A DNA stretch of 64,000 bases from Geobacteraceae bacterium (GTDB lineage: Bacteria; Desulfobacterota; Desulfuromonadia; Geobacterales; Geobacteraceae): NCBI GenBank assembly GCA_029975275.1, contig JARKPN010000082.1, positions 1 through 64,000 of the forward strand, in the 5' to 3' direction. A program made the translations under genes and the position numbers. The notes under the pieces were generated by a model. It was not told the origin of the DNA. It saw only the letters and a program-made list of their open reading frames with translations, and did no database searches. Shown one piece after another: positions 17,582-27,642 of the stretch. Position 1 is the first letter of the stretch; every line of letters begins with the position of its first letter.

Positions 17582-17759
17582 CCGGTTACTCCATAGGTCG
17601 GTATTTTCATCAGGCCAGGCGAGAGTATAAGGTGAAGACAGCTAAAATTCATCGTAAAATTTTGTTAAGCCGAGTCTTTCGCGATGTTTGGCAGTGTGTT
17701 AACTCAACGTGGTCTTCTGTCATGCAAGACGCCAAGGCTATTGACGGATCATTCCAGGT

Positions 17760-20700
17760 TCACCCGAATTCCAGGACCGATACCTTCCCGCGGGAAATCC
17801 AGTTCACCACCAGGCCCAACACTGGCTTGTCTTCGCACGCCCTGGCCACCGACTCGGCATAGCAGCGCAACTGGGGAAGGTAGAAGGCAAACCGTTCGTG
17901 CAGGTCTTCGGTTATGTCCGACTTGTGGTCAATGATCCAGAATCCGTCAACCGTCTCCACCAGCAGGTCCACCGTGCCCGATACCACGTTCCCGGCGTCG
18001 TTCAGGGCCAGGAGCGGGACCTCGGAGGAGACCGTGAGCGGTCGCAGCGTATTTTCCAGCCAGGCGTCGAATCCAGCCACAGCCCGCTGGATCGCCTCGA
18101 TCTGGCTGTCATCCAGGGGATACCCGGTCGCCCGGCCGAGCAGGTGGACTCTGCCGGGGTTACCGCTCAGCACCTCGAAACAGCGGTGCAGCATGGTGCC
18201 GCGCTCCATAGGATCGAGTCCGGGGAAGCCGGTTTCCAGCGGGGCTCCGTAACCTTCCGTGCGGATGGCGGCAGGCGCATCCGCAGCCTGCCCGTGGAGC
18301 GATGAAGGCGACACTGCCTCGGGTGTGAGCCCCCCAGGCAGCGGCGCCGGTACGATGGCGCGACGCCCGATGATCGGCAAAGGCTGGTCAGCCGGGGCTT
18401 TGGCACCGTCGAATTCCGGGGGCGAGTCCTTGTCGGCCCTGACGATCCGGCAGTCGAATTCCTCGCCCGCCACTCTCATCTTGTTGGCGACAAGCTCCAG
18501 CCCGGAGGCATTCCGCAGAATGTCCCAGTATGTTATCTTCTGACGGTCGTCCTTGGCGTCCAGGTGCGTGGGACATTCCAGGATCACCTGCTCTCGCGCC
18601 CTGGTGAGCGCCACGTAGAGAAGCCTCCGGGCGTTCCCGATGGTGTCGCCCCAGAGCTCCCCCATGACCGCCTGTCGCGTTTCCGGCGCCGTGAAACCGG
18701 GATAGATCGCTATTCGTGCCGTTTCGAGAAGGATGTCGATGCGGCTAAAGTCCTCCAGGTATTCCACTTCGAATGCCGGTAGCCGCGGCGAGGCGTCACA
18801 GTCGGTGCCGCAGACCGCCACCACCGGCCACTCGAGCCCCTTTGCCTTGTGCCAAGTCATGAGCCGCACCGCATGCTCGTCGATCAGGTCCGGGTCGGGC
18901 CGGCCGTTTTCCCACTCGGCCCGTGTCCTGAGCCAGGCAAGGAACGGCTTGAGCCCGCTGCCGTGGATGCCGGCGCAGGCCAGGGCATCCCGGTTCACCG
19001 AGAGAAATTCCCGAGCCTCCCCCAGCAGGCGGAGCAGATCGGCCCGCGCCTGGGCGGCGTCGGGCCACTCCGCGACCCGGTCGAACAGATCAAGGGCGGC
19101 AACGGTCTCGGCCACCACGAGATCCACCGGCCGGTCCTCGAAGGCTTGGGCGACTCCCGTCAGCAGGTCAATCAGGGGTTCATCCAGGGGCTCGCCCCCG
19201 AGGATGCGGCCAAGGGCCTCTTCCAGGTCCAGGCTCCCCAGTTCGGTCACGGCCAGGTAGAGCGCGGCATGCCGATCACCCGGATCGGCCACGAAGCAGA
19301 GGGCATGCCAGGTCAACTGGACGACACGCGACTCGAACCACCCCTCCTGCTCCACCCGCACCTCCACACCGAGACGGCGCAGTGAATCCGCGTAATTGTT
19401 CAGGCGCTTGTTGACCGGGCTGATGACCGCGATGTCGCCCCCCCGGAGACGGCGCCGGCGCTTCAGCCGCTTGTCGTAGACCATCTGCGCGGGGTCGTCC
19501 AGCAGGACCTTGATCCTTGCGGCCGTATGCTGGGCAACGATCAGGGTGCTCCCCCTCCGGGTGCCGTCGGGAAACTCGATTGCCTCCAGGGGAGTAAAGG
19601 ACGTGGGATAGCGCGCCTCGTCCCTGACGGTGAGCTCCTGGTACCCGGTCCCGAAGAACGCCGTTCCGATCCTGTTCACCCAGGCCATGACCGCCGGGGT
19701 CGAGCGCCAGTTGCTGGTGAGGGGACGCACCGCCTCCGGGTGCAGCACCTGCAGCACCTGGAGCAGCCGGGAGTCGGCCCCCTGGAACCCCATGATCGCC
19801 TGTTTCACGTCCCCCACCACCAAGGTCGGCACACCGGCGCAGGCCAGGGTCCAGAGGAGGGCGAACTGCAGCGGGTTGGTGTCCTGGAACTCGTCCACCA
19901 CCAGGCAGTCGATCCTGCCGCGCAGGGCCGCCAGGAGATTCGGGCCGGACGACAGCAGGCGGTGGCAGAGCCCGAGCATGTCGGCGTAATCCACCAGCCC
20001 CCGCTCCTGCTTGTCAGCCCCGTAGCCGGACAGGCAATCCTGGGCCGCCTCGATGAGCTGGGAGACATGCGCAATTGCCTGCTGGAGCGGGCCGGGATGG
20101 CGAGGCAGGGCATCGGCCGCGGCCATGACGGCCCCGGCAAGCTCGGCGTAGCCGTCCGGTAGCCGGTTCTTCTGGACCTTGACGCGGAGGGAACGAAGCC
20201 GCTGCCAGAGCTTCCAGTCGCTGTCGAGCGCCTCGCCGAAGGAGGCCCGTTTCAACGACCGGAAATCGCTGTCGAGCGCTTCAGCGGCGGATTTGTTGTC
20301 CCGGATGCCGGGCGAGAGGTTGTCCGGGAAACGCGCCAGGAGGGCTTCAACCGCGGTCAGGAGGGTGGACTTCAGGTGATCGGCGGGCTGCGTCGGTCCG
20401 TACAGCCTCTCCAGCAGCGCCGCTGCGTGGGGTATCAGTTCCGTATCGTGCCGCTCCCGCCCGATGCTCCGCAGCTTGTCGATCAGCAGCAGGATCCTCT
20501 CCCGGAACAGGTCTTCCGGGCTGACGTCATACACTTCGGCATACCCCAGGTCCCGCAGGTTCGACTTTATGTACCCGGCCTTTTCGGAACGGGCAAGGGC
20601 CAGCCGGACCAGGGTATCCCGCTCGTCATCGTTCAGCAGACGCGGACGGGGAGAAATCCCCGCATCCAGGGCGAACTCGGTGATGACCCGCAGGCCGAAG

Positions 20701-20945
20701 CCGTGGATGGTGGAGATGTAGGCCCGGTCCAGGCGGAGGGCCTCTTCCAGCCTCCCCTTCCGCAACAGGCCGCTCCGGATCCGTTCCCGCAGCTCGGCTG
20801 CCGCCGCCTCGGTGAAGGTCACGGCGACGATCCTTTCCGGGGCAACCAGGTGCGCCTCGACCAGGTGCGCCAGCTTTTCCTGGATGGTGTGAGTCTTGCC
20901 CGAGCCGGCGCCGGCGGGGATGATCTCCAGCAGCGGCATGCTCAC
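17760..20945 (-). CDS. AddA-like UvrD/Rep helicase-nuclease
   Basis: 1061 residues. Walker A GAGSGKT is at residues 12-18, the helicase motif II reads VVDEFQDTNPLQF, motif IV-VI segments follow (LTSNWRSTPAVMAW; RLMTWHKAKGLEWPVVAVCG; LLYVALTRARE), and the last 150 residues form a RecB-type nuclease (GTVDLLVETVDGFWIIDHKS). AddAB enzymes resect double-strand ends for recombination and degrade foreign linear DNA. The GTG start at 20945 overlaps the stop of the AddB-like gene by four bases (GTGA), so the two subunits are translationally coupled. An ATG at residue 3 is an alternative start. Confidence 0.88.
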   Translation of the reverse strand: MSMPLLEIIPAGAGSGKTHTIQEKLAHLVEAHLVAPERIVAVTFTEAAAAELRERIRSGLLRKGRLEEALRLDRAYISTIHGFGLRVITEFALDAGISPRPRLLNDDERDTLVRLALARSEKAGYIKSNLRDLGYAEVYDVSPEDLFRERILLLIDKLRSIGRERHDTELIPHAAALLERLYGPTQPADHLKSTLLTAVEALLARFPDNLSPGIRDNKSAAEALDSDFRSLKRASFGEALDSDWKLWQRLRSLRVKVQKNRLPDGYAELAGAVMAAADALPRHPGPLQQAIAHVSQLIEAAQDCLSGYGADKQERGLVDYADMLGLCHRLLSSGPNLLAALRGRIDCLVVDEFQDTNPLQFALLWTLACAGVPTLVVGDVKQAIMGFQGADSRLLQVLQVLHPEAVRPLTSNWRSTPAVMAWVNRIGTAFFGTGYQELTVRDEARYPTSFTPLEAIEFPDGTRRGSTLIVAQHTAARIKVLLDDPAQMVYDKRLKRRRRLRGGDIAVISPVNKRLNNYADSLRRLGVEVRVEQEGWFESRVVQLTWHALCFVADPGDRHAALYLAVTELGSLDLEEALGRILGGEPLDEPLIDLLTGVAQAFEDRPVDLVVAETVAALDLFDRVAEWPDAAQARADLLRLLGEAREFLSVNRDALACAGIHGSGLKPFLAWLRTRAEWENGRPDPDLIDEHAVRLMTWHKAKGLEWPVVAVCGTDCDASPRLPAFEVEYLEDFSRIDILLETARIAIYPGFTAPETRQAVMGELWGDTIGNARRLLYVALTRAREQVILECPTHLDAKDDRQKITYWDILRNASGLELVANKMRVAGEEFDCRIVRADKDSPPEFDGAKAPADQPLPIIGRRAIVPAPLPGGLTPEAVSPSSLHGQAADAPAAIRTEGYGAPLETGFPGLDPMERGTMLHRCFEVLSGNPGRVHLLGRATGYPLDDSQIEAIQRAVAGFDAWLENTLRPLTVSSEVPLLALNDAGNVVSGTVDLLVETVDGFWIIDHKSDITEDLHERFAFYLPQLRCYAESVARACEDKPVLGLVVNWISRGKVSVLEFG

Positions 20946-23662
20946 GCCTCACCCCCTTCGGCCGGGTGCATGAAGAGCCGCACCAGCGGACTGTCGTCCA
21001 GCGCGTACAGCCTGATACCGGCGTTCTTCTCGTACCAGCTGTCGTCCCCCTCCCGGTTGAGGACCACCAGCCCCTTCCGTGCCTCCAGGATCCGGTCCCG
21101 GATCCGTTTCATCGCCTCGCCGGATATGTCCCCGCCGAGTTCACGCACCCCTTCGAGGCCGTTGCCCAGCCAGCCGTCCGTATCGGCCAGGACGGTCAGG
21201 TCGTTCAAGAGACAGTAGATCACGCCGATTTCCGGATCCGATGTCATGGCCTCGGCAAGGCGCTCGTGCCCTTCGCTGCCCCCCCGGCCGGTCTCCAGCA
21301 TGATGCGGTACAGGCTGGCCTGACTGTCGAAACGTTTCCGCATCCTCTCCCGGCGAGAGTTGCTGGAGGATTTCTTGTAGTCCACCACCATGATGCGGTT
21401 CCCCGGCAGGGCGATGAGGAGATCGGCGCTGCCGTGGATCGGGGTGCCGTCCAGGTCGCCCTTGAGCCACACCTCGCTGCCCAGGATGGTGGCGCCCACG
21501 GCGGCCAGGAAACGGCTCCAGTAGCAGGCCGCATCGGCTATCTCCCGCTCCAGATGGGACCGCTCCACCTGCCACTCGCCCCCGGCCAGGAACGGGGCGT
21601 TCCGGCGGACCGCGTCGGCAAACAGAGCGGGGATGCGGGCCGGTATTCCGGAGGGTTCCGGCAGGGGGAGATCGGGCAGGAACAGGTTCTCGAACACGTC
21701 ATGCGCCAGGGTCCCCCGCAGGGCCACATCCAGCGATTCCGGCTTCCATTCGCGCGGCAGGAGGCCGGAGCGGCCCAACAGCCAGGCCAGGGGGGAGATC
21801 ATCAGCTTTTCCAGTCCGCTGGGTGATTCCGGCCAAGGGTTACCGTCACCGTCGGTACGCAGGGTCAGCAGGTCGCGGCCGAACCGCGGGTCGATGGCTG
21901 TGAGTTTCCGGGGAGGAGTCGGCATAGCAGGGGCGGCGCAGGCGATGCCCGCGGCCCGGCTGCGGCCCTCCTCAGTGGCCAGGCTGGTAATAAGGTCATC
22001 GGGGGCATCGATCCCGTCAAACAGCGATGCCATGAAGGGAAGCGATGCCGACGGCGCAACCGGCTCCCCAAGGAGATCCCGGCCCGGGCTGAGGAACACC
22101 AGCCGTTCGGACACGGCCGAGAGCTGCCTCCTGAACAGGACGCGCCGCCGTGCCGTCTCATGGTCTGCGCTTCGAAGCTCGTATCCCAGCCGTTCCCGCA
22201 GGAGCAGCAGCTCGTCATCAAAAAAGACGGGGGAGTGGGGCACGGGCGCGGGGTACTGACCATCGTTGAATCCGAGCACGAAGAGGCGCCGGACCCGACG
22301 CCACGGCTCCTCCTGTTCGCTGAACACGGCTATCCCTTCCAGGGTCAGCTCGGCGGCCTCAACGGCGTCAAGCCGCTCGGGTTCGGCCAGGGCGAAGACG
22401 GGGCCATACTCCCCGCCTGCTTTCAGGTCAGCGACCATGGCCGCGGCAGTGTCGCGCATCCGCGAATAGTGCTCTTCCATCCCCTCCCGGCGGACCAGGA
22501 GCTCGGTGAACCGCTCCAGGTTATCCGCGAGGATTTTCGGTCCATGGAGGAGGTTGGCCCGCTCGATGGTGCGGAGCAGTTCCTTGTGGTCATCCTCCTT
22601 CGGGTCGGGCTGCCTGCCGTCCATGAGCCGCTGGGCGAGGCGCATACCCTCTTCCAGACTCCACGGCATGAGGGGCGAGGTCAGCAGCGATGCCAGGGGC
22701 ATGCGGGGCGCCGGCTTTTGGCAGCAGGCAAGGAAGGAGTGGAGGACCTCCCGACCCAGGTCACGCTTCCCGGCATCCGCGGGCAGACCCGACAGGGGAA
22801 GGCCGGCACGGAAGAACACCGACCGGGCGAGCACGGGGTACAAGGTATCCGACGGGAGCAGCAGGGCAAAGTCGGACCAGGAAATGCTTGCGTCTTCCCG
22901 CATGGCCTTCTGGATCATCCCGGATACGACCTCCAGCTCCTCCAGGGCGTCCCGAACCGAAAACCACTGGACCGGCTCAGGGTCCAGGGAAACCTTTGCC
23001 GGGTTGGGATCGAACAGGCTGTGCTGGATGGCATGCAGGGAGGTTCCGGGTGAAGCTGCGGGGGACGGTGCAAGTGCGGCATGCAAGAGCTCCTGCAAGC
23101 CTTGGTCGCGACAGTCCGGACACTCCCGCGCCAGTTTCTCCAGCAGCGCCCGTTGCCACGGGTCAAGGTCCGGGCGGCCCTCCACGTGATAGACGGCCAG
23201 GGGATTGAGGGCAATGGTTGCATCGGCATCGAGTACCTGCCGGATCAGGGCGAGGTGGGGTGGAAGGATGAACCCCATCTGCTCATGGAGTCGGGCAAGG
23301 TCGGCCTGACGGCGGGCAAGCCGCGGGGGGAATGCATCATCAGAGGCCGGTTCGAGACTGGAACCTGTGCCGATGCTTTCCAGGAGTTTGACCAGGGCAT
23401 TTTCAACGACACTGGCGGTTTCGGTTGGTGCCGCCTTCAGGCTTTCCTGCCAGAAGGCATCGGGGAGGGCAGTTATGGCGGCATCGAAACGGGGCGTCCA
23501 TTCGTCAGGGTGGGACGGCAGAAGGTAGCTCCTCTGCGCCAAGTTCGCCAGTTCAGTCCAAGTGCCGACGAGAACGCCGAGTCTCGCACCTTGGTCCGCC
23601 ACGGCGCGGCGGACCTTGCGGGAGGCAGATTTGTCGGGAGTGAGGAGGAAGTGGATGGTCAT
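20942..23662 (-). CDS. AddB-like PD-(D/E)XK nuclease subunit
   Basis: 906 residues. The N-terminal part is a helicase-like fold with no Walker A seen, as in RexB-type subunits. The C-terminal nuclease has GSADLLIALPGNRIMVVDYK followed by KSSSNSRRERMRKRFDSQAS and Q/Y motifs. The four cysteines that hold an iron-sulfur cluster in Bacillus AddB were not evident. I place the start at the ATG at 23662, which has AAAGGA before it; a GTG four codons upstream has no good site. It pairs with the AddA-like gene that follows with a four-base overlap. Confidence 0.85.
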   Translation of the reverse strand: MTIHFLLTPDKSASRKVRRAVADQGARLGVLVGTWTELANLAQRSYLLPSHPDEWTPRFDAAITALPDAFWQESLKAAPTETASVVENALVKLLESIGTGSSLEPASDDAFPPRLARRQADLARLHEQMGFILPPHLALIRQVLDADATIALNPLAVYHVEGRPDLDPWQRALLEKLARECPDCRDQGLQELLHAALAPSPAASPGTSLHAIQHSLFDPNPAKVSLDPEPVQWFSVRDALEELEVVSGMIQKAMREDASISWSDFALLLPSDTLYPVLARSVFFRAGLPLSGLPADAGKRDLGREVLHSFLACCQKPAPRMPLASLLTSPLMPWSLEEGMRLAQRLMDGRQPDPKEDDHKELLRTIERANLLHGPKILADNLERFTELLVRREGMEEHYSRMRDTAAAMVADLKAGGEYGPVFALAEPERLDAVEAAELTLEGIAVFSEQEEPWRRVRRLFVLGFNDGQYPAPVPHSPVFFDDELLLLRERLGYELRSADHETARRRVLFRRQLSAVSERLVFLSPGRDLLGEPVAPSASLPFMASLFDGIDAPDDLITSLATEEGRSRAAGIACAAPAMPTPPRKLTAIDPRFGRDLLTLRTDGDGNPWPESPSGLEKLMISPLAWLLGRSGLLPREWKPESLDVALRGTLAHDVFENLFLPDLPLPEPSGIPARIPALFADAVRRNAPFLAGGEWQVERSHLEREIADAACYWSRFLAAVGATILGSEVWLKGDLDGTPIHGSADLLIALPGNRIMVVDYKKSSSNSRRERMRKRFDSQASLYRIMLETGRGGSEGHERLAEAMTSDPEIGVIYCLLNDLTVLADTDGWLGNGLEGVRELGGDISGEAMKRIRDRILEARKGLVVLNREGDDSWYEKNAGIRLYALDDSPLVRLFMHPAEGGEA

Positions 23663-23765
23663 GTTTCCTTTCACGCCGATAATAATAATCTACAACTCAA
23701 AACAATAGGACATCTCTGCCATCTATACAAATCTGTTAACGTTATCAATAATCCTTGCTCTCGCC

Positions 23766-24662
23766 TTATGATGGAGTAGTAGTACCCCATTTCCAAAGCG
23801 ACTGGATGTCGACAATACCTATTGATTGAAAAAACTTTTTTTGCCATCGTACCTGCCTAGGTTCAAATGACGCAGTAAAAAGTTCATGAATGTCTATTTG
23901 ATCTTCCTCTATTTCTTTAAGTTCACCACTTTTGTATTTATTAAAATCGTCTTCATCCATCGCAACAACAATAACACCAACATTGTAAAGCTCTGAGTAA
24001 TATCTCAATTCATCATTTGATTGATTCAGAATTTTATAAGGTGCAGCAAACCCGAAATATGTTCTATTAGCAAATCGTCTGTGAGATACTGCTTCGAAAA
24101 AATCGGTATTAAATGATTCATTGTGACATTTTAGCTCTACAGTAACTACTTCGATTTCATGCTTTCCGAGTAATTCATCAACCTTTATTCCGGTAACATC
24201 TGGATTGCCCCATTTGCCCATCACTTTCATTTCTGAAGTATCTTTAGTTCTAAAACCCTTTGATTGCAGCCAACTCTCAATTAATTTATATAATTTCTTT
24301 TCATTTGAATTTCTGACTTTTACTTTTTCAGATTGCTCACCTGAATCACCTGCAACCTCCTCGTTACCTTGGGCAGGATCTATTATATTCCCAAGGTTGA
24401 GTAGTTCATTTTGATTAAAATAATATCCATGACTGCCTAATTCCTTTACTATGCTTGAATTTTCTTCCTTTGATATTTGTGATAAATATGAGTTAAAACT
24501 ATTCTTTGGAATTTGAAATGTTAGATCTGGTTGCATTTCGGTAGCCTTAGTATATATATCATGAGCGCTTTTCTTATTATTACAATTAGTTGCACCCATC
24601 TTCTCCAGTGCTTCCACAGACAATTGCTTAACAGCTTCATATCTTTCGCCCCAGTTTATCAT
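23766..24662 (-). CDS. AT-rich gene for a probable PD-(D/E)XK-like protein
   Basis: 298 residues in a region far richer in A+T than its neighbours. The first 80 residues look like a helical DNA-binding region (MINWGERYEAVKQLSVEAL). From about residue 125, SWLQSKGFRTKD, WGNPDVTG and VVTVELKCHNE give the D...ExK pattern of a restriction-endonuclease fold. The ATG at 24662 has AAAGGAG; an upstream ATG at 24701 overlaps the stop of the preceding helicase gene (ATGA) and could be used for coupling. It lies between a NERD helicase and the AddAB-like pair, so a nuclease role in DNA processing or defence is plausible but unproven. Confidence 0.7.
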   Translation of the reverse strand: MINWGERYEAVKQLSVEALEKMGATNCNNKKSAHDIYTKATEMQPDLTFQIPKNSFNSYLSQISKEENSSIVKELGSHGYYFNQNELLNLGNIIDPAQGNEEVAGDSGEQSEKVKVRNSNEKKLYKLIESWLQSKGFRTKDTSEMKVMGKWGNPDVTGIKVDELLGKHEIEVVTVELKCHNESFNTDFFEAVSHRRFANRTYFGFAAPYKILNQSNDELRYYSELYNVGVIVVAMDEDDFNKYKSGELKEIEEDQIDIHELFTASFEPRQVRWQKKFFQSIGIVDIQSLWKWGTTTPS

Positions 24663-24697
24663 GATTTCTCCTTTACCATCACTCAATAGCATAAGAC

Positions 24698-26389
24698 TCA
24701 TTTGTTATAAGTATCCACGTTCTTTACTGTATTCAAAAGATACAGCATGGATCTCGCCCGACTCGCCCCGACATACAAATTTGCCGGCTTGCACGCCGGC
24801 AAATTGCCATCCACGCCACAGAGAATCACCACATCCGCCTCCAGCCCCTTGAATGACTGGATGGTCCCCACCCTTACCCGTCCATCGGCGCACCTGACCA
24901 TCTCGGTGCAGAAGAGCTTAGGGTTTTCCTCGGCCAGACGTTGCAGCCCTACCCGGTCACTGGTGTGCTTGTACGGAGAAAGCACCACGATCTCTTCCGG
25001 TGCGACCTTGCGCCTGCCAATCAGCTCCTGTATGATTTCCCTGACTCTCTCAACCTGCTCCGCAACCGTCTCATAGCTGACAGTAACCGGCTCAGGGCCG
25101 TCGTTGACCGCGTAGAGGTGCTCTTCGTTCAGCCCGCCCAGCCTGTTTGCAAGCTGACCCACCGGACGGGTGTTGCGCACATTCATCTCCAGGCGGATCG
25201 GCTCACAGGAAAACGGCGGCTGCCACTCGGCCTTTTCGGTAAAGATCGCCTGCTGCGTGTCATAGAACGCATAGAAGGAGCAGTCCTCCACCCCCAGTCC
25301 TTCCAGGGCTATCCACCAGGTTTCGAGAAAGTCGAGGCCCTCGTCAACGATGATGGTGTCATAACGAACCGCATCCCTTTCCGTTGCCTGCATCAGCAGG
25401 TCCGGGCAGGAATTGCGGAAGAAATCCGGCAGCAGTTCCCTGTCGGCCGGCACTTCGTAGGGAATCCGGCTCTGCTCGCACTTGACGCGCACCAGTTCGT
25501 GGAAATTGATGACGTCGATATTCTCGTATCCCTCGAACTCGGTTGCCAGGTGGATTGCCAGATTCTTGTTGAAGCAGGTGAAGAGCACCCGTTTTCCCTG
25601 CTGGAGATGGTCGTGGGCGAGGCGGACCGCCAGGAGCGTCTTGCCCGAACCGGCGCACCCCTCGACGAGAAGGCGTTTCATGGTGCGCAGTATGCCGAGC
25701 GCTCTGATCTGTCCCTCGGTCATGCGCAACAGACGTTCGCGGATGGCCCCGAGCACCCCGCCGAGGGGCGGGGTCAAATACACCTCAGGCGCAATGGAGC
25801 GGATAAGGATATCGGCTTCCCGCTGTGTCCAAGGCTTGGCGTCGGGATGGGATTGGGTCAGGATGTTGCGCAGATGCTTCTCAGGATTGGAGAGATGACG
25901 GGAATCGAGGAGGAAGGCGCCGCTGGGGAAATCCGGCGGTAGGGCACCGGTCCACTCGAAGTCGGGGAACCATGCGGTATGGGTGAAGGCGGTGTCGTTC
26001 AGGATCCCCCTACCCAGCGGGGTGTTCTTCAGTCGGGTCAGGAAGTGGAAATGACTGCGTCGTGCCTGGCCGAAGGGTGACATCTTCATGGGAAGGTCGG
26101 AACTGTCGTCATGCGGGTTCACATGGAACCATACGCCTCCCTCCAGCCTGACCCCGCCGCTCTTGATTTCCGCGACCAGGATACCCAGGTCGGGATGAAA
26201 GAGGATCAGGTCGGCCTCGCCTATCTGCTCACCGTACTTGCTGACGCTGCGCCATTCTATCCCGTGGAAGACCCGCCAGGCACGGTCGAGGGATCGCAGT
26301 GCTTCGAGCACGGTCCACTCGGCCAGGTCGCCGCCCTTCTCAATCCGCGGCGGTTCGTCGAAATCAACAGGGGGGTAGAAGATGGGCAT
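24698..26389 (-). CDS. NERD-domain UvrD-like helicase
   Basis: 563 residues. An N-terminal NERD nuclease-like domain (ADLILFHPDLGILVAEIKSG, with D...ExK) occupies about 1-130. The ATPase core has Walker A GCAGSGKT near residue 244 and the motif II IIVDEGLDF, where most relatives have DEGQD. The C-terminal helicase part ends with GTIQSFKGLEADVVILCG and YVGASRARSMLYLL. Such proteins occur in defence islands and repair clusters. The ribosome site before 26389 is weak. The four genes from here to 17760 lie on one strand and may form one unit. Confidence 0.88.
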   Translation of the reverse strand: MPIFYPPVDFDEPPRIEKGGDLAEWTVLEALRSLDRAWRVFHGIEWRSVSKYGEQIGEADLILFHPDLGILVAEIKSGGVRLEGGVWFHVNPHDDSSDLPMKMSPFGQARRSHFHFLTRLKNTPLGRGILNDTAFTHTAWFPDFEWTGALPPDFPSGAFLLDSRHLSNPEKHLRNILTQSHPDAKPWTQREADILIRSIAPEVYLTPPLGGVLGAIRERLLRMTEGQIRALGILRTMKRLLVEGCAGSGKTLLAVRLAHDHLQQGKRVLFTCFNKNLAIHLATEFEGYENIDVINFHELVRVKCEQSRIPYEVPADRELLPDFFRNSCPDLLMQATERDAVRYDTIIVDEGLDFLETWWIALEGLGVEDCSFYAFYDTQQAIFTEKAEWQPPFSCEPIRLEMNVRNTRPVGQLANRLGGLNEEHLYAVNDGPEPVTVSYETVAEQVERVREIIQELIGRRKVAPEEIVVLSPYKHTSDRVGLQRLAEENPKLFCTEMVRCADGRVRVGTIQSFKGLEADVVILCGVDGNLPACKPANLYVGASRARSMLYLLNTVKNVDTYNK

Positions 26390-26490
26390 GTGCTGTCAAC
26401 CAGTCCGGTGGTAATCGTCAACCCGTCAAGAGTTCAAAAACAGGGGCAAGGATACATTCTCAACCCGATTTTAGCAACGACAAACCTTAA

Positions 26491-26516
26491 AATGGGGTGG
26501 CAAACGCCACCCCATT
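26491..26516 (-). terminator. Hairpin terminator ending the eight-gene operon
   Basis: A perfect 11-bp stem (AATGGGGTGGC / GCCACCCCATT) with an AAAC loop lies about 50 bp beyond the stop at 26567. On the minus strand it is followed by TTTTAAGG, a short T-run. It separates the upstream operon from the NERD helicase gene. Confidence 0.7.
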
Positions 26517-26566
26517 AATTATCGGCAAAGTTTCGAAACGCTTGAGTACCGGAGACTGCATTTTCG

Positions 26567-27595
26567 CTACCCTGCCTCCCCGCTCAGCTGTACCTGGTCA
26601 AGCGGCATCTTCCTGAAGCTGAGAGAGACGTGCTCATGCAGCGGCGCGAAATACCGGTATCGGGTCATTGCCCTGGTGAGCATCAGGAACAGGGCCGTAT
26701 AGATGGCCATGAAGATGGCGCTCTTCAAATCTTCATGGGTGCGGCGTATCTCGTAGGCCACGTCGGATTCGCCGTCGCGCCGGCTGCCGGCGCCTTTGTT
26801 GCCGAAGATGAACAGTATGTACAGGGAGATCACGAAGATCTTTGCCAACAGAGCCATGATCACCAACAGCAGACTGGAGTTGTGCACGTAGGTCGACCTG
26901 AAGATGAAGAACAGCGACACTAGGGCGGCGAGGGCTGTCAGCGTACCGGTAAGCGCCTGCTGCAGCTCAGCCAGTGAACATGCCAGCAGAACGGCCAAGG
27001 GGAATACTATTCCGGCGAACGTGAGAGCCGCATCGGTATAATCACGATAGATGGTCAGGGTGCCATTGCTGTGCAGTACCAGGCAGGCCAACAGGTTGAC
27101 GAACAGGGCAGCGGTTACGACAAGGCCAAACTTCATTCCCGACTTGCCGTCGGCTCCCGATGAGGACCCTGTATTCGTGGAGGCAGCGGTCGTGGTGTCT
27201 GCCCCTGGATCCGGACTCGGCTTTACATCCTTGACATCCATCAGAACCCGGGTGTGATGATGGCCGGTGAAGGAATGAAACAGGGTCCCGGTCAAAACGA
27301 CCTCCCGACCTTTCATCGCATTGAACTCCTTCACCCATTCATCTGAAAGAAGCAGCTGGAGCTGTTCCACCCCGCGCTCCGCTGCCGCATACATGTCATC
27401 CGGATTTTCATCGACATCTATATGTTGAGTCAATTTGAGAGCAGGAAATTCCACGGGATCACCATCCGGGGTTTCGCCGGTGGCGGTTACCAGTGTGCCG
27501 GCAAGCGTGACGACGGTGTCGTACTTCAATGCTTCTGCAAGCGTGGGATTCGGCGGGGCAAGACAGAGCAATAGTATCAGAATGACGGTTTTCAT
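26567..27595 (-). CDS. Secreted/membrane protein with DUF4431-like N-terminal domain
   Basis: 342 residues. A signal peptide (MKTVILILLLCLAPPNPTLA) leads to a beta-rich domain (YDTVVTLAGTLVTATGE, LTQHIDVD, REVVLTGTLFHSFTGHHHTR) resembling DUF4431. A Thr/Ser/Gly linker follows, then about five hydrophobic segments from residue 155 to 320. The extracytoplasmic domain anchored to a helical bundle suggests an envelope sensor or channel. The start at 27595 follows AGGAGGAACC. It is the last gene before the terminator at 26491. No function is known. Confidence 0.75.
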   Translation of the reverse strand: MKTVILILLLCLAPPNPTLAEALKYDTVVTLAGTLVTATGETPDGDPVEFPALKLTQHIDVDENPDDMYAAAERGVEQLQLLLSDEWVKEFNAMKGREVVLTGTLFHSFTGHHHTRVLMDVKDVKPSPDPGADTTTAASTNTGSSSGADGKSGMKFGLVVTAALFVNLLACLVLHSNGTLTIYRDYTDAALTFAGIVFPLAVLLACSLAELQQALTGTLTALAALVSLFFIFRSTYVHNSSLLLVIMALLAKIFVISLYILFIFGNKGAGSRRDGESDVAYEIRRTHEDLKSAIFMAIYTALFLMLTRAMTRYRYFAPLHEHVSLSFRKMPLDQVQLSGEAG

Positions 27596-27642
27596 GAAGG
27601 TTCCTCCTCTCTAAATAGCAAATTGTTACCATGAACGATGTT

